This document shows, in pieces, positions 34,206 through 41,667 of a DNA stretch of 64,000 bases. Numbering within the stretch: position 1 is the stretch's first letter; every line of letters starts with the position of its first letter. This DNA is from an uncultured Eubacteriales bacterium (lineage in GTDB: Bacteria; Bacillota; Clostridia; Oscillospirales; Acutalibacteraceae), in assembly GCA_934486635.1 (NCBI GenBank), contig CAKSPZ010000002.1, positions 248,001 through 312,000 of the forward strand, in the 5' to 3' direction. Position numbers and translations under genes: made by a program. The notes under the pieces were generated by a model that searched no databases, was not told the DNA's origin, and was given only the letters and a program-made list of their open reading frames with translations.

Positions 34206-34655
34206 TTATTTACCTGTTGAGCCAAACCCTCCATCTCCTCTAGTTGTCTCTTTTAATTTATCTACCTCAACAATAGACACATTACAAATTGGCATAATAA
34301 TCATCTGTGCTATTCTTTCATTTTTTTTAATTATATAATCATTCGTACTAAGATTAATTAATCCAACAAAAATTTCTCCTCGATAGTCACTATCTACAAC
34401 ACCAACACCATTTGCAAGCGTAACTCCAAATTTTGTAGATAAGCCACTTCTCGCGTAAATAAAAGCAGCCATTTCATTAGTTGGCAACTCTACTGCTATT
34501 CCAGTCGGAACTAATTTTGATTCACCTGCCTTTAATATTATATCTTCATCTATACAAGCATACAAATCAAGACCAGCAGAACCTTCGGTTGCTCTATTTG
34601 GAATTATTGCATTATTTCTTTTTTTTATCATATTTATTTTCATTTTTGTATTCAT
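34206..34655 (-). CDS. dut: dUTP diphosphatase
   Basis: The 149-residue trimeric enzyme hydrolyses dUTP to dUMP. The five motifs are visible: AGLDLYA, ARSG, GVVDSDYRGEI, NERIAQMII and the C-terminal RGDGGFGSTGK. AAGGAG precedes the start. It is the next minus-strand gene after zapA, with a cloverleaf palindrome and a 200-nt spacer between. Confidence 0.95.
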   Translation of the reverse strand: MNTKMKINMIKKRNNAIIPNRATEGSAGLDLYACIDEDIILKAGESKLVPTGIAVELPTNEMAAFIYARSGLSTKFGVTLANGVGVVDSDYRGEIFVGLINLSTNDYIIKKNERIAQMIIMPICNVSIVEVDKLKETTRGDGGFGSTGK

Positions 34656-34858
34656 TATAATCTCCTTATTAACAACTATTAACTTATTTCATTGTTTAAT
34701 TAACATACAAATAAAAAAGTCTTTTTCTATCTACCTTAGTTTTTTTGACATGGTTGTTAAAACGTGTTAACTTTTCCACACTTTCCACAAAGTTTTCAAC
34801 AATTAGCCTTAACAAAGCAAATTTAGATATATTAATTTTTACATATGGTATCGGTGAA

Positions 34859-34970
34859 TTTTTATAGTCGCCATAATGTGTAAATTTTTTTTACACATTA
34901 GCGCATTTAATTCAGTATACTGTATCAAATGCGCCCGGACAAATAAAATTTGTCCGGGCGACTATAAAAA
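34859..34970. repeat. Cloverleaf palindrome with three arms (zapA-dut spacer)
   Basis: The outer stem pairs 34859-34872 with 34957-34970 (14 bp, TTTTTATAGTCGCC). Arm 1 pairs 34874-34884 with 34890-34900, arm 2 pairs 34901-34908 with 34927-34934, and arm 3 pairs 34935-34944 with 34948-34957 (the last base is shared with the outer stem). Only A34873 is clearly unpaired at the junction. The arm 2 loop holds the palindrome CAGTATACTG. The outer stem ends 3 nt before the zapA stop codon. Confidence 0.8.
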
Positions 34971-34973
34971 TGC

Positions 34974-35438
34974 TTAAATATCATCTGCTATTTCATTTTC
35001 TTCCAATGATAAAGTTACAATTTCATTTTGATTAAAAGCATCCTTTTGATTAATTTCGTCTTTAGACTTTAGAGCATAAATTTCTTTTTTATATTTATCA
35101 ATTGATTTTGTTAGTAATTCAATTTTATCTTTCAAATTATTAATTTCACATTCTGCTTCTGAATTTTTGTCACGATACTTTGAAATTTCTGAAACATATT
35201 CTTTTATCTGCGATCTAAAATTTTCAGTTTTTTCTGCAGCTTTAAGAGACTCATCACAATACTCAAGAGCTGACAACACTGCAGCCATAGAAATTGAGAG
35301 TTTTGGATTTTTGGATAAAATACCGTTCATCTTATTATTCACTTTATCGCCAACTGTTCTAACATAAGATTCACTATCATCGGAAACAACTGTATAATCC
35401 GACCCACAAATAGTCAACTTAACTCTAGTCCTATCCAT
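34974..35438 (-). CDS. zapA: Cell division protein ZapA
   Basis: The 154-residue protein has the ZapA N-terminal head (MDRTRVKLTICGSDYTVVSDD) followed by a long coiled coil (about residues 65-125). ZapA bundles FtsZ filaments at the division ring. The protein is longer than the roughly 100-residue E. coli form owing to the coiled coil, as in other Clostridia. It is the first protein gene after the tRNA on this strand. Confidence 0.85.
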   Translation of the reverse strand: MDRTRVKLTICGSDYTVVSDDSESYVRTVGDKVNNKMNGILSKNPKLSISMAAVLSALEYCDESLKAAEKTENFRSQIKEYVSEISKYRDKNSEAECEINNLKDKIELLTKSIDKYKKEIYALKSKDEINQKDAFNQNEIVTLSLEENEIADDI

Positions 35439-35472
35439 AAAAAAACTCCAATCTCAAAATAAACTACATTAA

Positions 35473-35510
35473 ATTTAAAAAAACACCGGCAACAATTGCG
35501 TTACCGGTGT
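35473..35510 (-). terminator. Terminator of the tRNA-Pro gene
   Basis: A stem formed by ACACCGG (35483-35489) and CCGGTGT (35504-35510), extended inward past one mismatch, is followed on the minus strand by seven T. It begins 5 nt past the tRNA CCA end, a classical Rho-independent terminator. Confidence 0.8.
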
Positions 35511-35514
35511 GAGA

Positions 35515-35591
35515 TGGTCGAGGTGACAGGGCTCGAACCTGCGGCATCTTGGTCCCAAACCAAGCACTCTACCAAACTGAGCTACACCTCG
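35515..35591 (-). tRNA. tRNA-Pro (anticodon TGG), CCA encoded
   Basis: The minus strand folds into a standard cloverleaf: acceptor CGAGGTG with CACCTCG, D-arm TAGCTCAGTTTGGTAGAG, anticodon loop with TGG, and T-arm with GGTTCGAGCCC. The discriminator base is A and the CCA end is encoded. UGG reads proline codons. It has its own consensus promoter upstream and terminator downstream. Confidence 0.95.
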
Positions 35592-35717
35592 TCGTTGACG
35601 TAAAGCGCAATCAAAATTCCTTTAAACTCATTGCGCTGGTTAATGGTCGCAAAAATCCATATAACCTTAGTTTGCGTCATCAAACTAAAAACAAGCTGCA
35701 ATCAAACAGCGAAATAA

Positions 35718-35746
35718 ATTATATCGTAAAAAAAATATTTTGTCAA
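35718..35746 (-). promoter_or_regulatory. Consensus promoter for tRNA-Pro
   Basis: On the minus strand TTGACA (35746-35741), 17 nt and TATAAT (35723-35718) match the vegetative consensus perfectly. The transcript would start about 120 nt before the tRNA. The -35 hexamer lies in the left arm of a 15-bp inverted repeat. Confidence 0.75.
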
Positions 35747-35780
35747 GTACTTTTTCAAGAAAAAAACTTGACAAAATATT
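35734..35780. repeat. 15-bp inverted repeat joining two divergent promoters
   Basis: AATATTTTGTCAAGT (35734-35748) and its exact complement (35766-35780) flank 17 nt. Each arm contains the TTGACA of one of two diverging promoters, for tRNA-Pro and the secreted HNH-like gene. The symmetry could be an operator for a dimeric regulator or just a duplicated -35 region. Confidence 0.7.
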
Positions 35781-35797
35781 AGTAAATATTGTATAAT
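35768..35797 (+). promoter_or_regulatory. Promoter for the secreted HNH-like gene
   Basis: TTGACA (35768-35773) and TATAAT (35792-35797) are perfect hexamers 18 nt apart, about 36 nt before the GTG start. Both elements being consensus predicts strong expression. Confidence 0.75.
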
Positions 35798-35833
35798 TAT
35801 ACAAAAAACATATATGAATTGGGGTGGTTTTTA

Positions 35834-36487
35834 GTGAACTTTAAATTTAAAAAACTTTTTGTATCTTTTGTCTGTTTAATTTTAACTATTTTATTTACCG
35901 GGCAAACTCTTGTTTTTGCAAATCCAACAGATAACATTAATTTAGATTCTCAAAACATTCATCAATCTAGCAGATTACCAAAAGTACCCATGCTAGGCGG
36001 TCCATATAAACGTTTAGTAACACAAAACTATAACCACAATACATTTGAAGTGCATCATGTCATCGCAAGATCAGCTTTAAATTTTTTAAGTTTATTTTGT
36101 AAAATGGTTGTTGGCAAAAATGATGATAATTCATTTTTATTCTCTAAAAAACAAAATTGGGCTCCAAGTATAATTCTAACACATGATGATCATGCTCTTA
36201 TTCCATCATCTGGCGGTTCCACTTCTGCAATATATAATATGGCTCAAGCACTAAGAATCATTCTTACAGGAGACTTTGCAACTTCAATTGAAAACGAAAT
36301 TGCATTTATTGAACATAATTTAAATAAAAATCATAAATATGATACTGCAATACGACAACTACGTGAATATGTAAGAAGTTTACACATTCGTATTGAGGGT
36401 TCAAATATAGTTCTAATATTAAATGGTGAAAAAAAATATATTCCATTATTACCTCAAGACACAACTGAACTTCCAAAACTTATGTAA
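35834..36487 (+). CDS. Secreted HNH-toxin-like putative nuclease
   Basis: The 217-residue precursor starts at a GTG (35834) preceded by GGGGTGG and has a signal peptide with likely cleavage after A29 (LVFA/NP). The mature part has, in order, GGPYKRL (55-61), FEVHHVIARSAL (71-82), WAPSIILTHDDH (109-120), SSGGS (125-129) and a helical part with TGDFATSIENEIAFI and KYDTAIRQLREYV. That layout matches my recollection of HNH-type nuclease domains in bacterial polymorphic toxins. H74, H75 and H120 would be the metal site. No immunity gene is next to it. The fold call is by pattern only. Confidence 0.6.
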   Translation: MNFKFKKLFVSFVCLILTILFTGQTLVFANPTDNINLDSQNIHQSSRLPKVPMLGGPYKRLVTQNYNHNTFEVHHVIARSALNFLSLFCKMVVGKNDDNSFLFSKKQNWAPSIILTHDDHALIPSSGGSTSAIYNMAQALRIILTGDFATSIENEIAFIEHNLNKNHKYDTAIRQLREYVRSLHIRIEGSNIVLILNGEKKYIPLLPQDTTELPKLM

Positions 36488-36511
36488 TTATGTAATATAT
36501 TGAGGTTTCAT

Positions 36512-36540
36512 TTGACAACACCTTATTACTGATTTACTAT
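36512..36540 (+). promoter_or_regulatory. Promoter for glyS
   Basis: TTGACA (36512-36517), 17 nt and TACTAT (36535-36540) lie 33 nt before the glyS start. The -35 is perfect and the -10 matches 5 of 6. Confidence 0.65.
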
Positions 36541-36573
36541 TATACTTATAATACTTTAACGGAGGATAAATTA

Positions 36574-37950
36574 ATGTTATCTAATAAAGAAAAAACAATG
36601 GATAAAATAGTATCTTTATGTAAAAATAGAGGATTTGTATATCCCGGGTCTGAAATATACGGCGGATTATCTAATACATGGGATTACGGTCCTTTAGGTG
36701 TTGAATTTAAAAACAATGTTAAAAAAGCTTGGAGGCAAAAATTCATACAAGAATCAAAATATAACGTTGGTCTTGATTCTGCTATACTTATGAATCCTCA
36801 AACATGGGTTGCTTCCGGTCATGTTGGCGGTTTTTCTGACCCATTAATGGATTGTCGTGACTGCAAAACCAGACACCGCGCAGATAAATTAATTGAAGAA
36901 TGCGGTGGAGACGCTAACGGTATGACTTTTGAGCAAATGACCGATTATATCAAAAAAAATAATATTAAATGCCCTGATTGCGGTTCTTCAAATTTTACTG
37001 ATATCAGAAAATTTAACCTTATGTTTAAAACATTCCAAGGTGTTACTGAAGATGCCAAAAATGAAGTTTTTTTACGACCTGAAACTGCTCAAGGTATCTT
37101 TGTTAACTTTGCTAATGTGCAACGTACTACCAGACGCAAATTACCTTTTGGCATTGCACAAATAGGAAAATCTTTCAGAAATGAAATTACTCCCGGTAAC
37201 TTTACTTTTAGAACTCGTGAATTTGAACAAATGGAACTTGAATTTTTCTGTAAACCAGGTACTGATTTGGATTGGTTTAATTATTGGAAAGATTATTGTA
37301 AATCATGGATTTTAAATCTTGGCATAAAAGAAGAAAACATTCGATTACGTGACCATTCTAAAGAAGAATTATCACACTACTCAAATGCAACTACTGATAT
37401 AGAATTTTTATTTCCATTTGGATGGGGAGAACTCTGGGGTATTGCCGACCGTACTGATTTTGATTTAAGTCAACATCAAAATCATTCCGGTAAAAGCCTT
37501 GAATATTTCGATCAAGATTCAAATCAACATTATATTCCTTACGTTATTGAACCTTCATTAGGTGCAGATAGAGTTGCTTTAGCATTTCTTTGTGATGCTT
37601 ATGATGAAGAAAAAATAGATGAAAAAGATACTCGTATTGTTTTAAAATTACATCCTGCTTTAGCCCCCTTTAAAGCTGCTGTTTTTCCTTTATCTAAAAA
37701 ATTAAGTGCTGGGGCTGGTTCTGTTTTCGACATGTTATCTAAATATTTTATGGTTGATTATGATGAATCCGGGTCTATTGGTAAACGTTATCGTCGTCAA
37801 GATGAAATAGGTACTCCGTTTTGCATTACTTATGATTTTGACAGTGAAAACGATAAATGTGTTACTATTCGTGACAGAGATACTATGACTCAAGAACGTG
37901 TAAGCATTGATAAATTAGTTGATTATATCAATGAAAAAATAAGATTTTAA
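36574..37950 (+). CDS. glyS: Glycyl-tRNA synthetase, dimeric single-chain type
   Basis: The 458-residue class II enzyme is the homodimeric type used by Clostridia and Bacteroidetes relatives, not the alpha/beta type. It shows GFVYPGSEIYGGLSNTWDYG, the RPETAQGIFVNFANV block, motif 2 RNEITPGNFTFRTREFEQME and motif 3 EPSLGADRVALAFL. A CPDC pair in the insert may bind zinc. It has a good ribosome binding site (GGAGG), its own promoter and terminator. Confidence 0.96.
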   Translation: MLSNKEKTMDKIVSLCKNRGFVYPGSEIYGGLSNTWDYGPLGVEFKNNVKKAWRQKFIQESKYNVGLDSAILMNPQTWVASGHVGGFSDPLMDCRDCKTRHRADKLIEECGGDANGMTFEQMTDYIKKNNIKCPDCGSSNFTDIRKFNLMFKTFQGVTEDAKNEVFLRPETAQGIFVNFANVQRTTRRKLPFGIAQIGKSFRNEITPGNFTFRTREFEQMELEFFCKPGTDLDWFNYWKDYCKSWILNLGIKEENIRLRDHSKEELSHYSNATTDIEFLFPFGWGELWGIADRTDFDLSQHQNHSGKSLEYFDQDSNQHYIPYVIEPSLGADRVALAFLCDAYDEEKIDEKDTRIVLKLHPALAPFKAAVFPLSKKLSAGAGSVFDMLSKYFMVDYDESGSIGKRYRRQDEIGTPFCITYDFDSENDKCVTIRDRDTMTQERVSIDKLVDYINEKIRF

Positions 37951-37960
37951 ATAAACTTTA

Positions 37961-38000
37961 AAAAAATAGCAATCTAAGATTAATTAGGTTGCTATTTTTT
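37961..38000 (+). terminator. Terminator after glyS
   Basis: AAAAAATAGCAA (37961-37972) pairs with TTGCTATTTTTT (37989-38000), and the stem extends inward by CTA/TAG past a T-G pair. The trailing T run is in the plus strand and the flanking A run would give a U tract on the minus strand too. Confidence 0.75.
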
Positions 38001-38033
38001 ATATTTATGTATTTTAAATTTTGCTGAGTGCTC

Positions 38034-38147
38034 GAGGGCATCGTACCGCAGTGATATCTACCACTGCGGTAGCCCCGGGGATTCAATACTTGAATCCCCG
38101 GGGCGCGCCCAGGACATATACTAGTCGTCCTGGGCGCCGATGCCCTC
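38034..38147. repeat. Perfect four-way cloverleaf palindrome (glyS-rsmE)
   Basis: The outer stem pairs 38034-38043 with 38138-38147 (GAGGGCATCG). Arm 1 pairs 38044-38053 with 38062-38071, arm 2 pairs 38072-38086 with 38090-38104, and arm 3 pairs 38105-38115 with 38127-38137. The four stems abut exactly with no unpaired base at the junction, and all 46 bp are Watson-Crick. It ends 2 nt before the rsmE stop codon, between convergent genes, and is separate from the glyS terminator. Confidence 0.85.
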
Positions 38148-38149
38148 CC

Positions 38150-38881
38150 TTATTGTGCTGTTGCATTTCGCTCATGCTCATAAATAACAAGCGCCGGTGC
38201 AACAATCGCAGCTGTTTCCGTACGTAAAATTCTATTACCCAAAGAACAAATTGTTGCATTAAACTGTTTTATTAAATCAATTTCGCTAATATCAAAACCG
38301 CCTTCCGGACCAATAAATATAGCAGCTGATTCAGCATTAGAGTCAATAGCCCTTGAAATTGGTATCCCGCCACCTTCATAGAACGTCAATATTAAATTGT
38401 TATTTTTGGCATAATTAACAGCATCATTAAAGTTCATCGCATTAGAAATACTAGGTATCATTCCTCTTCCTGATTGTTTAGCAGCCTCAAGTGAAATTTT
38501 TTGCCATCTTTGAATTTTTTTATCTAATGACTTTTTATCTGGTCTTGAAACGCATCTATTCATAATAACAGGAACGATTTCAGAAACACCCACTTCAACA
38601 GCTTTTTGAATAATCAAATCCATTTTATCACTTTTAGGTATTCCCTGAAAAAGAGTTACCCTTATTTTAGGTTCCGCATCACATTGTTTAGTAGAAATCA
38701 ATTTAACTAAAACCGAATTTCCAGTAAACTCAACAATCTTACAGATATAATCAATATTATTACAGCACAAAACAATAGTTTCATTGACTTGCATTCTAAG
38801 TGATTTTGTTATATGAGAAGCGTCTTCACCGGTAATTTCAAATATATCAATTACAGGTTTACTCACAAAAAATCTAGGCAT
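38150..38881 (-). CDS. rsmE: 16S rRNA m3U1498 methyltransferase RsmE
   Basis: The 243-residue SPOUT enzyme methylates U1498 of 16S rRNA using SAM. It starts MPRFFVSKPV and carries the knot motifs IFIGPEGGFDISEI and LGNRILRTETAAI. I place the start at the ATG at 38881; two more in-frame ATGs lie 2-3 codons upstream and the ribosome binding site is weak (GGATG). In many Clostridia rsmE follows prmA, which is absent here. Confidence 0.93.
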   Translation of the reverse strand: MPRFFVSKPVIDIFEITGEDASHITKSLRMQVNETIVLCCNNIDYICKIVEFTGNSVLVKLISTKQCDAEPKIRVTLFQGIPKSDKMDLIIQKAVEVGVSEIVPVIMNRCVSRPDKKSLDKKIQRWQKISLEAAKQSGRGMIPSISNAMNFNDAVNYAKNNNLILTFYEGGGIPISRAIDSNAESAAIFIGPEGGFDISEIDLIKQFNATICSLGNRILRTETAAIVAPALVIYEHERNATAQ

Positions 38882-38931
38882 AAACATCATCCAATCGAGA
38901 TAAATTTATTTTAATTGTAAAATAAATTTAA

Positions 38932-39471
38932 TTAAGAATCAACAGCATTAAATTTTCTCATAATACTAAAGATTCTATCAGAATTATTTTCATTAACAAT
39001 CTTTAATTTTTGTCTAATTTTTAATAACCTAATCCTATTATATCTTTGAATAAATATATAAGGAACATTTAAAATTAAAACTAAAATAAAAAGCAACAAA
39101 AACGTAGATAATTTATTAAAAATCAACATTGGGATAAGAACCAACATACATTTTCTATGTGCCCATTCGCCACGACAAGTCTCTAAAATAAACATATCTA
39201 TATATTTTACAGATAAATCATCTAAATTTTTTTTTGAAAACCCATTTCTGGATACATATTGTGGTAAAAAATCTTTCCATTTTTTTATTTTAAATTTCTG
39301 AACATAAAATAATCCGTTTTTCTCCCAATCTTTCGTTCTATACATTTTTCTATGAAAATCAAAATTATTTTCATTTATTGACTTACAAAAAAGTACAACT
39401 ATTAAATCCCAAATCAAGATTAAAAATATATTAAACAGAATAATATAAATAAAATTTTTGTTATTTAACAT
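38932..39471 (-). CDS. Membrane protein, CrtO-like acyltransferase family
   Basis: The 179-residue protein has an N-terminal hydrophobic helix (about residues 8-30), a central soluble block with KIKKWKDFLPQYVSRNGF and LETCRGEWAHRK, then one or two C-terminal membrane helices (about 110-135). The WKD-x-LP and ETCR-x-E-x-AH motifs are those of the glycosyl-diaponeurosporenoate acyltransferase (CrtO) family, which is widespread in Clostridia lacking carotenoid genes. The real substrate is unknown. It is 50 nt upstream of rsmE on the same strand. Confidence 0.55.
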   Translation of the reverse strand: MLNNKNFIYIILFNIFLILIWDLIVVLFCKSINENNFDFHRKMYRTKDWEKNGLFYVQKFKIKKWKDFLPQYVSRNGFSKKNLDDLSVKYIDMFILETCRGEWAHRKCMLVLIPMLIFNKLSTFLLLFILVLILNVPYIFIQRYNRIRLLKIRQKLKIVNENNSDRIFSIMRKFNAVDS

Positions 39472-39586
39472 GAATAATCCCTCCCTTATACTAAAATATT
39501 AAAAATAAAAATTTAATATTAGTTTTCACAAAAAATATAATAAAAATGACATCTATATATTGGTTAATTTTAAAAAGTATAATTAT

Positions 39587-39615
39587 TTGACATAAAGCCT
39601 TTACAAATTTAAAAT
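39587..39615 (+). promoter_or_regulatory. Promoter for cinA-malQ-glgP
   Basis: TTGACA (39587-39592), 17 nt and TAAAAT (39610-39615) lie 29 nt before the cinA start. It is the only strong promoter seen ahead of the cinA-malQ-glgP-bioY run. Confidence 0.7.
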
Positions 39616-39644
39616 ATAAATATATTGAAATTCGGAGGTATAAA

Positions 39645-40175
39645 ATGAAGGAAAATTCGTTAGACACTTCATTAAATATAAACTTAATTACAAGAGAATT
39701 AATTGATTTATTAAAAGAAAAAAATCTAAAAATTGCAATTGCTGAAAGCTGTACAGGAGGACTAATATCTAAATTAATTACAGATATTCCCGGTGCATCT
39801 TCTGTTTTTGAATGTGGTGTTTGTACATATTCAGATTCCATGAAAGAAAAAGTTTTATCAGTCTCAAGTAAAACCTTAAAAGCGCATACCGCTGTGTCGA
39901 AAGAAACTGCTATGGAGATGGCAGCTGGTGTTCGTAAAATTTCAAACGCTGATTTAGGGTTATCAACTACTGGATATGCAGGACCAAAAATCAAAAACTC
40001 TACCGATGAAGTAGGATTAGTTTATGTTGGTCTTTCAAATATGACAAAGACAACATTTATAAAATTAAACCTTGACAGAGGTTTTATAAACGATAGAGAT
40101 TATATTCGAAATGCTGCTGCATATAATGCTTTATTGGCAGCTCTTAATATAATAAAGACGGGGGTAGTTAAATAA
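39645..40175 (+). CDS. cinA: CinA C-terminal-domain amidase (stand-alone)
   Basis: The 176-residue protein consists only of the CinA C-terminal domain, which deamidates nicotinamide mononucleotide in the pyridine nucleotide cycle. AIAESCTGGLISKLITDIPG and TTGYAGP are the family blocks. The N-terminal MoCF/COG1058 domain of full-length CinA is absent, a known stand-alone form. It has a GGAGG site and overlaps the malQ start by 1 nt (TAATG). Confidence 0.9.
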   Translation: MKENSLDTSLNINLITRELIDLLKEKNLKIAIAESCTGGLISKLITDIPGASSVFECGVCTYSDSMKEKVLSVSSKTLKAHTAVSKETAMEMAAGVRKISNADLGLSTTGYAGPKIKNSTDEVGLVYVGLSNMTKTTFIKLNLDRGFINDRDYIRNAAAYNALLAALNIIKTGVVK

Positions 40176-41656
40176 TGCGTTCTGCTGGTATTTTAATGCA
40201 CATTTCTTCTTTACCCAGTAAATACGGAATAGGTACGTTGGGTAAATCCGCTTACATATTCGCCGATTTTTTAAAAAAGTCCGGGCAAACTTTATGGCAG
40301 GTATTACCCATAGGTCCAACAAGTTACGGAGATTCCCCTTATCAATCATTTTCTGTTCATGCCGGAAATCCTTACTTTATAGACCTAGATATGCTATGTG
40401 AAGATGGTCTTCTCGAAAAAAATGACCTTGAAAGTATTGATTTTGGAACCAATCAAATAAGTGTAGATTATGAAAAAATTTATAATAATAGATTTAAAAT
40501 TTTAAAAAAAGCTTTTAATACTTTTAATTATACAAAAAGCAATAATGACTTTTCAATATTTAAAGAAAAAAATAAACATTGGTTATACGATTACGCATTA
40601 TATATGGCTGTAAAAAGTCATTTTGGTATGAAGTCTTGGTATGAGTGGCCTGATGAATCCATAAAACGTCGCACTCCTGAATCAATAAAAAAATACAATG
40701 ATATGTTATCTTTTGAAATTGACTTTTTCATGTTTTTACAGTATTTATTTTACTCTCAATGGGAAAAACTAAAAACATATGTAAATTCTAAAGGAATAAA
40801 AATCATCGGAGATATTCCTATATATGTAGGTCTGGATAGCGCTGATACCTGGTCATCTCCTGAAATTTTCTGGTTTGATGAAAACAAAAATCCCGTAAAA
40901 GTAGCAGGTTGTCCTCCAGATAGTTTTTCTAAAAAGGGTCAATTGTGGGGAAATCCTCTTTACAACTGGGAATACTTAAAAAGTACCGGCTATACATGGT
41001 GGATCAACCGTATAAAAACTGCCAATACTTTATTTGATATCACTCGAATTGACCATTTTAGGGGTTTTGAATCATACTATGCAATTCCTTTTGGAAGTAA
41101 AGATGCAACTAATGGAGAGTGGTTAGATGGCCCCAAAATAGACTTTTTTAATTGTTTAAAAGAAAAATTAGGTGAAATCAATATTATTGCAGAAGATTTA
41201 GGTTTTTTAACTGACGGTGTTAGGCAACTATTAAAAGATTGTGGTTATCCAGGAATGAAAATATTACAGTTTGCATTTGATTCAAACGAAGAAAGTGATT
41301 ATCTTCCTCACAATTATACCAAAAATAGTGTAGTATACACTGGTACTCATGATAATGATACAATTATTGGATGGTTTAAAAATGCAAATGAAAGTGATGT
41401 AAAATATGCAATAGATTATGGTGCCTTAACTGAAAAAGAAGGATTAAATTGGGGTGCTATTAGACTTTGTTATGCAAGTGTAAGTAATATGGCTATCATT
41501 CCTTTGCAGGACTTTTTAGGGCTTGACCATGTTGCCCGAATGAATACTCCTTCTACACTTGCAGGAAACTGGACTTGGCGTGTAGACCCTACCGTTTTAA
41601 CTGATGAATTAGCTGATAAAATTAAACATTTAACTAAACTTTACGGAAGGATTTAA
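40175..41656 (+). CDS. malQ: 4-alpha-glucanotransferase (amylomaltase)
   Basis: The 493-residue GH77 enzyme transfers glucan segments between maltodextrins. It has GILMHISSLPSKYGIGTLG, the nucleophile region ITRIDHFRGFESYYAIP with the catalytic Asp, acid/base Glu in IIAEDLGFLTDGV and the third Asp in YTGTHDNDTI. With glgP it breaks down glycogen or imported maltodextrins. It is coupled to cinA upstream and 11 nt from glgP downstream. Confidence 0.96.
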   Translation: MRSAGILMHISSLPSKYGIGTLGKSAYIFADFLKKSGQTLWQVLPIGPTSYGDSPYQSFSVHAGNPYFIDLDMLCEDGLLEKNDLESIDFGTNQISVDYEKIYNNRFKILKKAFNTFNYTKSNNDFSIFKEKNKHWLYDYALYMAVKSHFGMKSWYEWPDESIKRRTPESIKKYNDMLSFEIDFFMFLQYLFYSQWEKLKTYVNSKGIKIIGDIPIYVGLDSADTWSSPEIFWFDENKNPVKVAGCPPDSFSKKGQLWGNPLYNWEYLKSTGYTWWINRIKTANTLFDITRIDHFRGFESYYAIPFGSKDATNGEWLDGPKIDFFNCLKEKLGEINIIAEDLGFLTDGVRQLLKDCGYPGMKILQFAFDSNEESDYLPHNYTKNSVVYTGTHDNDTIIGWFKNANESDVKYAIDYGALTEKEGLNWGAIRLCYASVSNMAIIPLQDFLGLDHVARMNTPSTLAGNWTWRVDPTVLTDELADKIKHLTKLYGRI

Positions 41657-41667
41657 GCGATAATAAA

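Noticed and set aside
35549..35782. A 77-codon plus-strand open frame
   Set aside because: It overlaps the tRNA-Pro gene and its promoter on the opposite strand and has no ribosome binding site.
39491..39994. A 167-codon minus-strand open frame over cinA
   Set aside because: It is the antisense of the well-supported cinA gene, has no family resemblance and no suitable ribosome binding site.
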